From Arthrobacter psychrochitiniphilus (GTDB taxonomy: Bacteria; Actinomycetota; Actinomycetes; Actinomycetales; Micrococcaceae): a stretch of 64,000 nt of DNA. Shown here one piece after another: positions 32,862-41,611 of the stretch; the first letter of the stretch is position 1; every line of letters begins with the position of its first letter. A model generated the notes under the pieces. The model searched no databases, had not been told where the DNA came from, and was given only the letters and a program-made list of their open reading frames with translations. The position numbers and the translations under genes are program-made. Where the stretch lies: positions 1-64,000 of the forward strand of contig NZ_QHLZ01000005.1 in NCBI RefSeq assembly GCF_003185915.1, in the 5' to 3' direction.

Positions 32862-35135
32862 CTAGTGCGTGCTGTTGCGCCTGCGTGAAACGGCCATGAT
32901 GACCAGACCAGCGAGCAGCGCCAAGGCCGCCCCGCCCAGCAGCAGTGTTGAGCTGGCGCCAGTGCGTGCCAGATCATCGGAATTGCTCCCGGCGGAGGGA
33001 GTAGCGGAGGGAGTAGTGGAGGGTGAACTGGCCGCGGGCGACGGCGTCCCTTGCGTGGGTGTGGCACTGGTAGTGCCGTCCGTGGCCGGGCTGGTCAGCG
33101 AGGGCTAGTGCGGCGAACCCTGCCAGCTGACCCGCAGCATTCTGAACGGTCACCACATAGTTGCCGCCTTCAAGACCGGTGGGAACCTCCAGGGGCGCTT
33201 CACCGGCCGCGTTGGAGAGGACCCACTGGCTCTTTGGAGCCGTGGGTTCCGTGGCGGAAGTGTTCTGGATAGCGGTACGCAACCAAGCATTGACCGGGAG
33301 GTTCTTCAGGATGAGGTACTCGCCGCCGTCGAACTCGGTGGAGGGAACACCTAAATCAACGGGGGATACCTCTGGCAGTGCTGCCGGATCCACCAAGGCT
33401 GGGGCAGTTTCAGGGGCTGCAGGGGCGGTGCTCCAGTCAACGCCGCTGGTCTTGAAGTAGTTAATGCCTTCAAGGTCCATGCGCCCACCGAAGGTTCCTG
33501 CGCGTTGGGTGAAGTTGGCATAGTCTCGTTTGGCTTGCGGGGACCAGCCTACTTCGGCAGTGGCTAGGGTGCGCGGGTACTGGAAGTTTTCGGTCTGGTC
33601 CATGGTGCGCATGAACTCGCCCCAATGCACTGTTTCCATACCCAGAATGCGGGCATCGCCAATACCTGGCAGGTGGGTTGCCGGGTCCCAGTCGTAATGG
33701 TCCTCGAGGGTGCAGGGGCCGCCGCAGGCCCATGCGGGTCCGACTTCCTGGGCGTTGTCCTGCTTCTGTGGAATGTAGGTTTTTGCGTCCGGTGACAGGA
33801 TGACCTTGGCATTGTTTTTGATGATGCTGTTGGCCTCCTCCTGTGTTTTGAAGGTCCATGCTTGGATCACGGAGTTCGGCGGCAAGCCGGCCGTACCGTA
33901 TCTGCTCCAGCCAATCACCTTTTTGTCCAGGTCGGTGACCTGACGGCTGAAGGCTGCGATCATTTTCTTGTCGTCAACCTCAGAAACTTCGGGGGCCTCG
34001 TCGCCGCCAATGTGGATGTACGGCCCGGGTGTCATCGCGGCGAGCTGGGTCAGGACTTCCTTAGTGAATTCATACGTTGCCGGGTTGTCAGCGTCTAGCG
34101 TGGTCCCGCCTCCATCCGCGGTGAGCGCGGAGTTGGTGTGTCCGGGTTCGCTCTGCCACTGATTCGTCAGCATGGCTGTCTTACCGGAGATCTCGGTCAG
34201 GTGTTGAACTTGAATTGGGCTGCGTTGTCTATGTGTTCCTTCATTTCATCCACGGTGTAGAAGGAACGGGCCACATCAATGCTTACGCCGGGGTGTTCGT
34301 AACGTGGATAGTCACTGATGACCATGCCGCCCACGGCCCAGGGCGTGGTCACGACCGAGCTGGATTCAATCCATTGCGGGAAAAGCTGGCACAACGTCTG
34401 CACATCGTTGAACGCACCGGCGGATGTGTTGGCAGCGATCTTCACCCCGTGGGCGTCAGCGGCCAGGGTGTAACTTTCGGGCTTGTCTTCGGAGCTATCA
34501 GGGGCAACGGTGATCTGAACATCGTGGGTGTCCGCCGTTCCTGTGACTACGGGCAGGGCGAAACCGGTGCTTAAGTGGGCCTTTTGGGCGATGTAGGTGG
34601 TAGCATCCACAGCGTCGCCGGTGGCCACAATGCGGCTTTTGGGGATCAGCCGGAACGTGCCATCAGCGGTAGCCACCGATTCGGCCGGCAACGGCACCAG
34701 TGCCAGGTTCTTCGGCGCCACGGGCTGAGCCTTGTCTTAAATCGCTAATTCGGAGATCGGGTAGCCGTACGTGGACCAACGGCTTACACCTTGCATGCGC
34801 AGGAACTTCGCGTTGGCTACACCGAGAGTGATCTCATCGGTACGGCCAGGACCCACGGTGGAGGTGATGGTTTCTGCATCGGTCCAGGTCACTCCGTCGA
34901 GGGAAGTCTGGAGAATGAACTTCTTGGCCGCAGCGTTGGGCCAGACAATTTTCACGTGATCTATGGGACTGGCCTGCGCAAACTCCACCTGAAGCCAGAG
35001 GTCATCAACATAGTTTGAAGACCAGCGGGTGTAGCTGTCGCCGTCAATCGCCATAGCCGCGAAATTACCAGGGAGCTGGTTTTCCACGCTCGATGCGGTT
35101 GCTGGGTAGGCGTCCCGGTAGGCGCCAACGCCTCC
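32862..35135 (-). pseudogene. Degraded cell-wall-anchored GH20 beta-N-acetylhexosaminidase
   Basis: Translated pieces in order are: an F5/8 type C (CBM32) domain from about 35135 to 34740 (YPATASSVENQLPGNFAAMA), a GH20 N-terminal domain (34736-34200), a catalytic barrel with IGGDEAPEVSE (34195-33090), and a C-terminal Thr/Pro/Ser-rich stalk with LARTG, a hydrophobic stretch and RRRNSTH (to 32862). Lesions: no signal peptide or start (an in-frame stop at 35136-35138); an in-frame TAA at 34737-34739; a deletion with frame change near 34197, which removes the conserved HLHLTDDQGW region; and a frameshift near 33090. The LARTG tail fits class E sortase anchoring. The intact ancestor would have been a surface chitin/glycan hexosaminidase. 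Confidence 0.85.
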
Positions 35136-35142
35136 TTACGTC

Positions 35143-35175
35143 AGTGAAGCTCGTGTCAACGACACGAGCTTCACT
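35143..35175. terminator. Perfect 15-bp stem hairpin downstream of the ABC exporter pair
   Basis: AGTGAAGCTCGTGTC (35143-35157) and its exact complement (35161-35175) enclose AAC. It follows the ABC permease (-) after 108 bp and directly borders the broken 5' end of the hexosaminidase pseudogene. ATGTTTT follows on the + strand. It is probably a terminator for the exporter operon. Confidence 0.55.
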
Positions 35176-35283
35176 ATGTTTTCCATCACATCACGGCCAA
35201 GCCAGTTAAGTAAACAGCCACTACTTTATTGACGAGTCGCCGTCATAGGGATGAAGATCCGCTCTCTCGCTTCAGGCTCTGGC

Positions 35284-36957
35284 TTACTTGTTTGCCGCGG
35301 TTTGTGGCACGCCGAACAGGCCGCCATCCTTGGCTGACTTGGGCTTGCGGATGTGCGTGCCCCACTGGAACGCCAAGAACGTCAGCGTCAACTGGATGGG
35401 GAAGGCAATGGAGGGCACGCCGCCTGAGATCAGGCAGATCAACACCGGCAGCAGAACGATGAGGGACAGATCGGGTCCAATGAGGAAGGCGCGGATGGCT
35501 CCGGTAGGCACAGGGCCTGCGGGTCCGGCCAGGGCGGGCATATTCCAGTCGGGGGCAGGGCGGAAACCCGCCCTTAAGGTGGCGGCGCCGAGCCCCGGTC
35601 CGGCCAAGAGAGCGAGAATGAGTAAAGCCGGTGAGCCCACACCCAGTGCCAGAAGCAAGCCGAAGCAAATAATTGCCCACAGTGTCATCGCTGCACCCGG
35701 AACAATATAGTGCACCTGCCGGACGGTCTTGGCCGGCAGCGGCATGAGCGTATCCACGGCAGGGTTGCCAGCCGAGAAACGCGCGGTGGCACCGAGTGCG
35801 GTTGCGGAGAAGTGCGCACAGAGGTAAATGGCTACGGCAATGAGGATTGCGTTGCCGAGAAACTCCACGGAGGCCAAGGAGGCGGGGATGGCGGCCAGCA
35901 CCAGCACCCGCAATAACGTGGCGGGGGAGCGCAGCGCCATGGTTGCATGCGTGCTGGCCAGCGTCTTGATGCTGCGGGTGTTGGCAGTCCCCTTGGTGAA
36001 AATTAGTTTGAGCCGCACCCGGCTGTTACCGGTGGCCGGTCCCGTACTGAACGAACGGGAGAGCTCGGTGGCGTCCATGGACAGCAGTGAGCTGGCCGCA
36101 TACGCCCCGGCTGCAGCGCTCTTCTTCAGCGCCGCCGTGGTGATCCGCTCCAGATTCAGGTACACCAGTGCCAGTAACCCCAGCGCAAGGGCCAGGAGCA
36201 GCAACGGCCAGCGTGCGCCGTCGGCCACCAGAAGGGGCCAGCTCGTGGGGAGGTATTCCAGCCAGGCGGTTTGCCTACCGGTGATGGCGCTGGTGCCCGC
36301 CACATTGTTGTACAGAGCCGTGGCTACGAGTGTCAGGGGCGCAAGTAGGGTGATGGCCCCCATGGCCTTCTTCAGCCACGCGCCGGAGCCGGTGACTTGG
36401 CACCAGGCCGCGATCCCATACAGGAGCCAGGCCAGGCCAAGCCCGCACAGCACGGCTAGGGCCAAGTTCCCGGGCGTGGGGTCGGCTGCCATGCCCAGGG
36501 ATAGCGGCAGCACCACAATGACCGCGGCAATGCTGGGCCATGCCATTGACTTTAGGAACCCTGGCTGGATGAAACCTCGACGGCGGACCGGAAGGCCCAG
36601 CCACCATGCGGTTTGCGGCACGGACATGGCTACGGGACCCATGGTCATTTCCAGGGTCAGTAGCCCGGCTGCCAGTGTGAGGAGCACTGTTGCGCTGGCT
36701 TGGAGAAGCGTGACGGAGTGGAATCCCGGGGCTACGGCGGAGGCAAGCAGTGCGGATTCGTCTCCCACGCCCAGGCTGTGGCGCAGTGCCACGATGAGGG
36801 CGCCGGCCATGGTCACCAAGGTGAGCCCGCCCAGAATGGAGGTATACACCTCGGAGATGAGCTCCATGAGACCGCCCTGGGTGCGGCTAAGGCCTGCCCG
36901 GAACGTGTACTGGCGAATTTCCTTGGCGCTGAAGCGCTCGTTGGTTTCCTTAGTCAT
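35284..36957 (-). CDS. ABC transporter permease-like membrane protein (DUF6297 type)
   Basis: The ATG at 36957 (MTKETNERFSAKEIRQYTF) lies 4 bp after the ATPase stop. The product has 557 residues. There are about 12 hydrophobic segments in two halves, separated by a basic loop (residues 280-340, SSLLSMDATELSRSFSTGP...RLKLIFTKGTANTR). The pattern matches actinobacterial ABC-2-like exporter permeases of the DUF6297 group. It forms a two-gene exporter with the upstream ATPase. The substrate is unknown. Confidence 0.78.
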   Translation of the reverse strand: MTKETNERFSAKEIRQYTFRAGLSRTQGGLMELISEVYTSILGGLTLVTMAGALIVALRHSLGVGDESALLASAVAPGFHSVTLLQASATVLLTLAAGLLTLEMTMGPVAMSVPQTAWWLGLPVRRRGFIQPGFLKSMAWPSIAAVIVVLPLSLGMAADPTPGNLALAVLCGLGLAWLLYGIAAWCQVTGSGAWLKKAMGAITLLAPLTLVATALYNNVAGTSAITGRQTAWLEYLPTSWPLLVADGARWPLLLLALALGLLALVYLNLERITTAALKKSAAAGAYAASSLLSMDATELSRSFSTGPATGNSRVRLKLIFTKGTANTRSIKTLASTHATMALRSPATLLRVLVLAAIPASLASVEFLGNAILIAVAIYLCAHFSATALGATARFSAGNPAVDTLMPLPAKTVRQVHYIVPGAAMTLWAIICFGLLLALGVGSPALLILALLAGPGLGAATLRAGFRPAPDWNMPALAGPAGPVPTGAIRAFLIGPDLSLIVLLPVLICLISGGVPSIAFPIQLTLTFLAFQWGTHIRKPKSAKDGGLFGVPQTAANK

Positions 36958-36961
36958 GGGA

Positions 36962-37711
36962 TTAGTCCGCGTGCGGGTTCTCTGAAGCAATGGCCTCGGC
37001 GGCCCGGCCGGGTGTCATGGCGTGGATGGTGTCCGCAATGAACAGGGCCTTTGTGGCAACGGTGATGAGGAACTCGGGATCGTGCGTCACCACCAGCAGG
37101 GCCAGTCCAGAGTCCACCTCGGCCCGCAAGCGCGCTGCCAGCTTGTGCCGCATGGACGTGTCCAGGCGCTGCTCCGGCTCATCCAGTACCAGAAGGGAGC
37201 GGGGGCGGACAAAGGCCGCAGCCAGGAGCATCCGGCGGCGCTGGCCGGAAGAGAGGTTGTACGGACGGGATTTGGCCAGCGCAGAGAGCCCAAAGAATTC
37301 CAGCTCAGCGGAAATCACATCCTCCACCTCGTCCACACCATGCCCGGCGCACACAATAGCCAGGTGCTCCTCCACCGTCAGGGCGGGGAAGAACGCATCA
37401 TCGTCAAAGACCACAGCCACCTCGCGGCGGAAATCCAAGGTGCGGTCATCAACTTCGTTGCCGTTGATCAACGTTGTCCCGGACACGGCCTCAAGCTGGC
37501 CCACCACAGTTTTCACCACAGTGGACTTACCCGCACCGTTGGGCCCCACCAGGGCTAGAGACTGTGAAGAATGCAGGCTAAAGCTGACCACCCCACACAC
37601 AGCCTTTCCGGCATATCCAGCCTGGAGCTTCTCGGCACGGACAACGTCCTTGCGTGCCGGGATTGGACGGTGGTGCTGGTTCGCACCGGAGTGGTTCGTT
37701 GCTTTGCTCAT
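36962..37711 (-). CDS. ABC transporter ATP-binding protein
   Basis: The ATG at 37711 gives 249 residues; GTG codons upstream are less likely. Walker A is GPNGAGKSTVVK, the signature LSSGQRRRMLLAAAFVRP, Walker B SLLVLDEPEQRLD, and the H-loop VVTHDPEFL. The Q-loop segment VVFDDDAFFPALTVEEHL shows the exporter-type (CcmA/NatA-like) arrangement. It is encoded immediately upstream of, and presumably pairs with, the DUF6297-type permease. Confidence 0.9.
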   Translation of the reverse strand: MSKATNHSGANQHHRPIPARKDVVRAEKLQAGYAGKAVCGVVSFSLHSSQSLALVGPNGAGKSTVVKTVVGQLEAVSGTTLINGNEVDDRTLDFRREVAVVFDDDAFFPALTVEEHLAIVCAGHGVDEVEDVISAELEFFGLSALAKSRPYNLSSGQRRRMLLAAAFVRPRSLLVLDEPEQRLDTSMRHKLAARLRAEVDSGLALLVVTHDPEFLITVATKALFIADTIHAMTPGRAAEAIASENPHAD

Positions 37712-37870
37712 CACTCTCGAAGTATATGCGGGGCAACATTCAGCCTCAGCTTGAGGGTCAAGGCTCAAAACCCATCAGGGGCAAATGTTCAAAACATGGC
37801 GCCAGCAACCGGTAACCTAGTAGATGGCAGTGGAGAGAATTTTTTTAGCGGCGAAAGCGTGGACTGACAG

Positions 37871-38752
37871 GTGAGCAACGAGCAGGGTGCAACGGCACTT
37901 GCCGGCGAGGACGTACTGGGCCCCACGGGGCGCCCCTTGACGGAATTCCCCGAACCCCCGGTCCTTACCTCCCATGGTCCCGCGCGCATCATCGCCATGG
38001 TGAACCAAAAAGGTGGCGTAGGAAAAACTACTTCGACCATTAACTTAGGTGCCGCTCTGGCCGAATCTGGGCGCAAAGTGTTACTGGTGGACTTTGATCC
38101 GCAGGGTGCGCTATCGGCAGGTTTTGGCACCAACCCCCATGAGCTAGACATCACTGTGTACAACGTTTTGATGGACCGCAAAGTGGATATTCGCGACGCC
38201 ATCATCCACACCGACGTTGAGAACATTGACATTCTCCCCGCCAACATTGACCTCTCCGCCGCTGAGGTGCAGCTGGTAAATGAAGTGGCCCGCGAGCAAG
38301 TCCTGGCCAGCGCACTGCGCAAGGTGGAGGATGACTATGACGTGGTTCTCATTGACTGCCAGCCGTCCTTGGGCCTGCTGACCGTCAACGCCCTGACCGC
38401 AGCTCACGGTGTCATCATCCCGTTGATCTGTGAATTCTTCGCTCTGCGCGCCGTGGCGCTGCTGGTGGAGACCATTGACAAGGTCCAGGACCGGCTCAAT
38501 CCAGGTCTGCAGGTGGACGGTGTGCTGGCAACCATGTATGACGCCCGCACCCTGCACGGCCGCGAGGTCTTGGCCCGCCTAGTGGAAGCATTCGGTGACA
38601 AGGTCTTCGAGACTGTCATCAAGCGCACCATCAAGTTCGCCGATGCCTCCGTGGCCGCTGAACCCATCACCTCCTTTGCGAGCAACCACCAAGGCGCCGA
38701 CTCTTACCGCCGGCTCGCCAAGGAACTGATCGCCCGAGGCGGCTCGCCCTAA
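37871..38752 (+). CDS. ParA/Soj-family ATPase linked to scpAB
   Basis: The 293-residue protein has a 35-residue disordered N-terminus and then the deviant Walker A KGGVGKTTSTINLGAALAE. VLLVDFDPQGALSAGFG (A') and DYDVVLIDCQPSLGLLTVNAL (Walker B) follow. The C-terminal region includes FGDKVFETVIKRTIKFADASVAAEP. This ParA next to scpA-scpB is standard in Micrococcales and probably works in chromosome organisation, not plasmid partition. No parB is adjacent. Two bases separate its stop from the scpA start. Confidence 0.92.
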   Translation: MSNEQGATALAGEDVLGPTGRPLTEFPEPPVLTSHGPARIIAMVNQKGGVGKTTSTINLGAALAESGRKVLLVDFDPQGALSAGFGTNPHELDITVYNVLMDRKVDIRDAIIHTDVENIDILPANIDLSAAEVQLVNEVAREQVLASALRKVEDDYDVVLIDCQPSLGLLTVNALTAAHGVIIPLICEFFALRAVALLVETIDKVQDRLNPGLQVDGVLATMYDARTLHGREVLARLVEAFGDKVFETVIKRTIKFADASVAAEPITSFASNHQGADSYRRLAKELIARGGSP

Positions 38753-38753
38753 C

Positions 38754-39767
38754 TTGAATTCACCACAGAACGTCGCGGGGATCGCGGCAGATACACCCAC
38801 AGCAGCAACACCCGACGCCCAGGCAGTCGGGACCACCACCCGCTTTGAGGTGCGGCTGGACAACTTCACAGGCCCCTTTGACCTGCTGTTGGGGCTTATT
38901 TCCAAGCGCGAGATGGATATCACAGATGTGGCGATTGCCACAGTCACGGACGAATTCATCAGCTATTTGAAGGCTTTGGCGGATCTGGGGCAGGACTGGG
39001 CGCTGGATGAGGCCAGCGAATTTTTGGTGCTGGCCGCCACCTTGCTGGACCTCAAGGCCGCCAGGCTCTTGCCAGCTGGTGAGGTGGAGAACGACGACGA
39101 CCTGGCCCTCTTGGAGGCCCGTGACCTTTTGTTCGCACGGCTTTTGCAATACAAGGCGTTCAAGGAAGTAGCCACTCTCATGGGTGCCGAACTTGAACGT
39201 GAAGCGCGCCGCTTCCCCCGCCAAGTGGGGCTGGAGCCTCATTTTGCCGCACTTTTGCCCGAATTAGTGTGGCGCCATACCCCCCAACAATTTGCGCAGT
39301 TGGCGGCCCGGGCCATGGAAACCAAGGACCCGCCCCGCACCACTGTGGGATTGACCCATCTGCACGTTGCACCCGTCAGTGTCCGGGAGCAAGCCGCCAT
39401 TATCACCGCCATGCTCACAGCCGGCATGCCGTTGGCACCACAGGTAATGGGTGCCATGGGGTCAACAGCGGGCACGGAGACAACGGAAATCTGGGTTGCG
39501 CAGCCGCTCACCTTCGCCGCGCTCACTGCCGATGCGCAATCCTCCATGGTGGTCATTGCCAGGTTCCTGGCCCTGCTGGAATTGTTCCGCGACCAGTTGG
39601 TGAGCCTTGAGCAGCCAAATCCGCTGGGGGAATTAACAGTGCTCTGGACTGCTGGGCTCTGGAGAGAGGGACTCTTGAGTGCGGGCGCAGATCCCTCGCC
39701 GGCCAGCGTCCAGGACTCAGATGGCGTGAGTGACTTCGATGACGAGAGTGGGATTGACCATGCCTGA
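38754..39767 (+). CDS. scpA: Segregation and condensation protein A
   Basis: The 337-residue kleisin of the SMC-ScpAB complex starts at a TTG. Its N-terminal SMC-binding domain begins TTRFEVRLDNFTGPFDLLLGLISKREMDITDVAIATVTDEFISYL, followed by DEASEFLVLAATLLDLKAARLLP. The winged-helix C-terminus binds the SMC head (SMVVIARFLALLELFRDQLVSLEQ). The first 24 residues are unstructured, so an internal start cannot be excluded. The 3' end overlaps scpB by 8 bp. Confidence 0.92.
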   Translation: MNSPQNVAGIAADTPTAATPDAQAVGTTTRFEVRLDNFTGPFDLLLGLISKREMDITDVAIATVTDEFISYLKALADLGQDWALDEASEFLVLAATLLDLKAARLLPAGEVENDDDLALLEARDLLFARLLQYKAFKEVATLMGAELEREARRFPRQVGLEPHFAALLPELVWRHTPQQFAQLAARAMETKDPPRTTVGLTHLHVAPVSVREQAAIITAMLTAGMPLAPQVMGAMGSTAGTETTEIWVAQPLTFAALTADAQSSMVVIARFLALLELFRDQLVSLEQPNPLGELTVLWTAGLWREGLLSAGADPSPASVQDSDGVSDFDDESGIDHA

Positions 39768-40404
39768 GCACACACCAGCACTTGATTCCGCAGCGCCCGA
39801 TTCCGCAGCCTCCGCCGGGCTCCTTGATTCCCGTGACAGTGTGCGGGCGGCTTTGGAGGCTGTTCTCATGGTGGTGGATGAGCCAGTTTCCGAGGAGGCG
39901 CTGGCCGCCGTCGTGGGATTACCAGCGCTCACGGTACGTGAGCTATTACACGAACTGGCAAGGGAGTACGACGGCTATACTGGAAAGGGTGACACCGTAC
40001 CGGTTCGTGGCTTTGAACTCCGGCAACTTGCCGGAGGTTGGCGTGTTTATTCACGCGCAGCCTATGCCGAGATCGTGTCAGCGTTTGTTGTGGACGGCCA
40101 GACGGCCCGGCTCACACAGGCGGCCTTGGAGACGTTAGCGGTGATTGCCTATCGCCAGCCTGTCTCCCGAGCCCGCGTCTCCGCCATTCGCGGCGTGAAC
40201 GTGGACTCTGTTGTGAGGACGCTTGTGCAGCGCGGGCTGATTGAGGAAGTGGGCACCGATCCGGTGTCCGGGGCATTCCTATACCGGACCACGGCGTACT
40301 TTTTGGAACGGCTGGGGATGGAGAACGTGGACGAGTTGCCGCAAATTGCACCGCACTTGCCCGGTCTGGAAAACCTACAGGATTTCGATGATTCACACTT
40401 TTAG
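39760..40404 (+). CDS. scpB: Segregation and condensation protein B
   Basis: The ATG at 39760 is preferred. In-frame GTG at 39730 and ATG at 39739 would extend further into scpA. The 214-residue product has the two winged helices of ScpB: SVRAALEAVLMVVDEPVSEEALAAVVGLPALTVRELLHELAREY and the hallmark LTQAALETLAVIAYRQPVSRARVSAIRGVNVDSVVRTLVQRGLIEEVG. It partners ScpA and SMC in chromosome compaction. Confidence 0.92.
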   Translation: MPEHTPALDSAAPDSAASAGLLDSRDSVRAALEAVLMVVDEPVSEEALAAVVGLPALTVRELLHELAREYDGYTGKGDTVPVRGFELRQLAGGWRVYSRAAYAEIVSAFVVDGQTARLTQAALETLAVIAYRQPVSRARVSAIRGVNVDSVVRTLVQRGLIEEVGTDPVSGAFLYRTTAYFLERLGMENVDELPQIAPHLPGLENLQDFDDSHF

Positions 40405-40440
40405 CATGACCACAACATTTAGTACTTTAAGGATTATGTA

Positions 40441-41604
40441 ATGACACCGTCACCCCGTTCCGGAAACTCCTCCGGCCAAAACCAGCCTCGCGGCGGCAAG
40501 CCCCGCTCAGGCGCGCCCAAGACCGGAGGCTTCAAGTCCGGCGGTTCAAAGTTTGGCGCACCCAAATCAGGCGGCTACAAGTCCAATTCCGGCGACGGTC
40601 ACCTGAAGCCCGGCGCCCTTCGTGCCGCAGGCTACAACGCCGAGAAGGCTAGTGCAGCCAGCGCAAGCGGGTACAAGTCAGGTGCACCCAAACTGGGCGG
40701 CCCCAAGGCTGCTGCCAACAAGCCCAAGACCGGCGCTCGTAAGCCGAGCCAGACCGGTGCCCGCCCCTACAACAATGAGCAGTATGGCCGCACCGTCAGC
40801 TCCAGTAAGGCCCGCCCCACCGAGCAAAACCGCCGCCCGTTGCGCACCACTGACGACATTGACATTCACAATGCCGAAGGCGTGCGCCTGCAAAAGGTCA
40901 TGGCCATGGCCGGTGTGGCCTCACGGCGCTTGTGCGAGGACATGATCCTTGAAGGTCGCGTGCAGGTTGATGGCGTCACCGTCAACCAGCTGGGGCTAAG
41001 GGTTGATCCGCAAGCAGTGGAAATCGTCGTTGACGGCATGACCATCCAGACTAATGATGAACTGGTCTACATGGTGTTCAACAAGCCCAAGGGTGTTGTT
41101 TCCACGATGGAAGACCCCGAAGGCCGTCCCTGCATCAGCGACTTCCTCAAGAAGCGCCAGACCGCGGAGCGGCTCTTCCACGTTGGCCGTTTGGACACCG
41201 GCACGGAAGGGTTGTTGCTGCTGACCAATGACGGCGAACTCTCCAACCGCCTAAGCCACCCCAAATACGGTATCCCCAAGACCTACCTGGTACAGGTCCG
41301 TGGGCCCATGGCACACGGCGTTGGCGCTCAGCTCAAGGACGGCGTTGAACTAGAAGATGGTTGGCAGAAAGTTGACTCCTTCCGTTTGGTTGACTCCACC
41401 CCCGGCCACGTCTTGGCTGAGGTAGTTTTGCACTCCGGAAAGAACCGCATTGTGCGCCGCATGTTTGACGCCGTGGGCTATCCGGTGGAGCGCCTCGTGC
41501 GTGTCAAGTTCGGCCCCATTGCTCTCGGCGATCAGCGTCAGGGCAGCATTCGGGTTCTGGGCCGTCACGAAATTGGTTTCCTGCTTTCAGATGTGGGGAT
41601 GTAA
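40441..41604 (+). CDS. rRNA large-subunit pseudouridine synthase with basic N-terminal extension
   Basis: The 387-residue protein has a disordered head of about 135 residues, rich in Ser, Gly, Lys and Pro with repeated GGSKFGAPKSGGYKS-like units. An S4 domain follows (VRLQKVMAMAGVASRRLCEDMILEGRVQVDG), then the RsuA/RluB-type catalytic domain with the Asp in LFHVGRLDTGTEGLLLLTNDGELSNRLSHPKYGIPKTYLV. It probably converts a uridine in 23S rRNA helix 89-93 (RluB type), but RluE/F or RsuA specificity cannot be excluded. Neighbours scpB and tyrA are usual. Confidence 0.9.
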   Translation: MTPSPRSGNSSGQNQPRGGKPRSGAPKTGGFKSGGSKFGAPKSGGYKSNSGDGHLKPGALRAAGYNAEKASAASASGYKSGAPKLGGPKAAANKPKTGARKPSQTGARPYNNEQYGRTVSSSKARPTEQNRRPLRTTDDIDIHNAEGVRLQKVMAMAGVASRRLCEDMILEGRVQVDGVTVNQLGLRVDPQAVEIVVDGMTIQTNDELVYMVFNKPKGVVSTMEDPEGRPCISDFLKKRQTAERLFHVGRLDTGTEGLLLLTNDGELSNRLSHPKYGIPKTYLVQVRGPMAHGVGAQLKDGVELEDGWQKVDSFRLVDSTPGHVLAEVVLHSGKNRIVRRMFDAVGYPVERLVRVKFGPIALGDQRQGSIRVLGRHEIGFLLSDVGM

Positions 41605-41611
41605 GCAGCGG

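Noticed and set aside
35828..36985. 385-residue open frame on the + strand
   Set aside because: Antisense to the ABC permease gene; rich in Ser/Arg/Ala with no domain.
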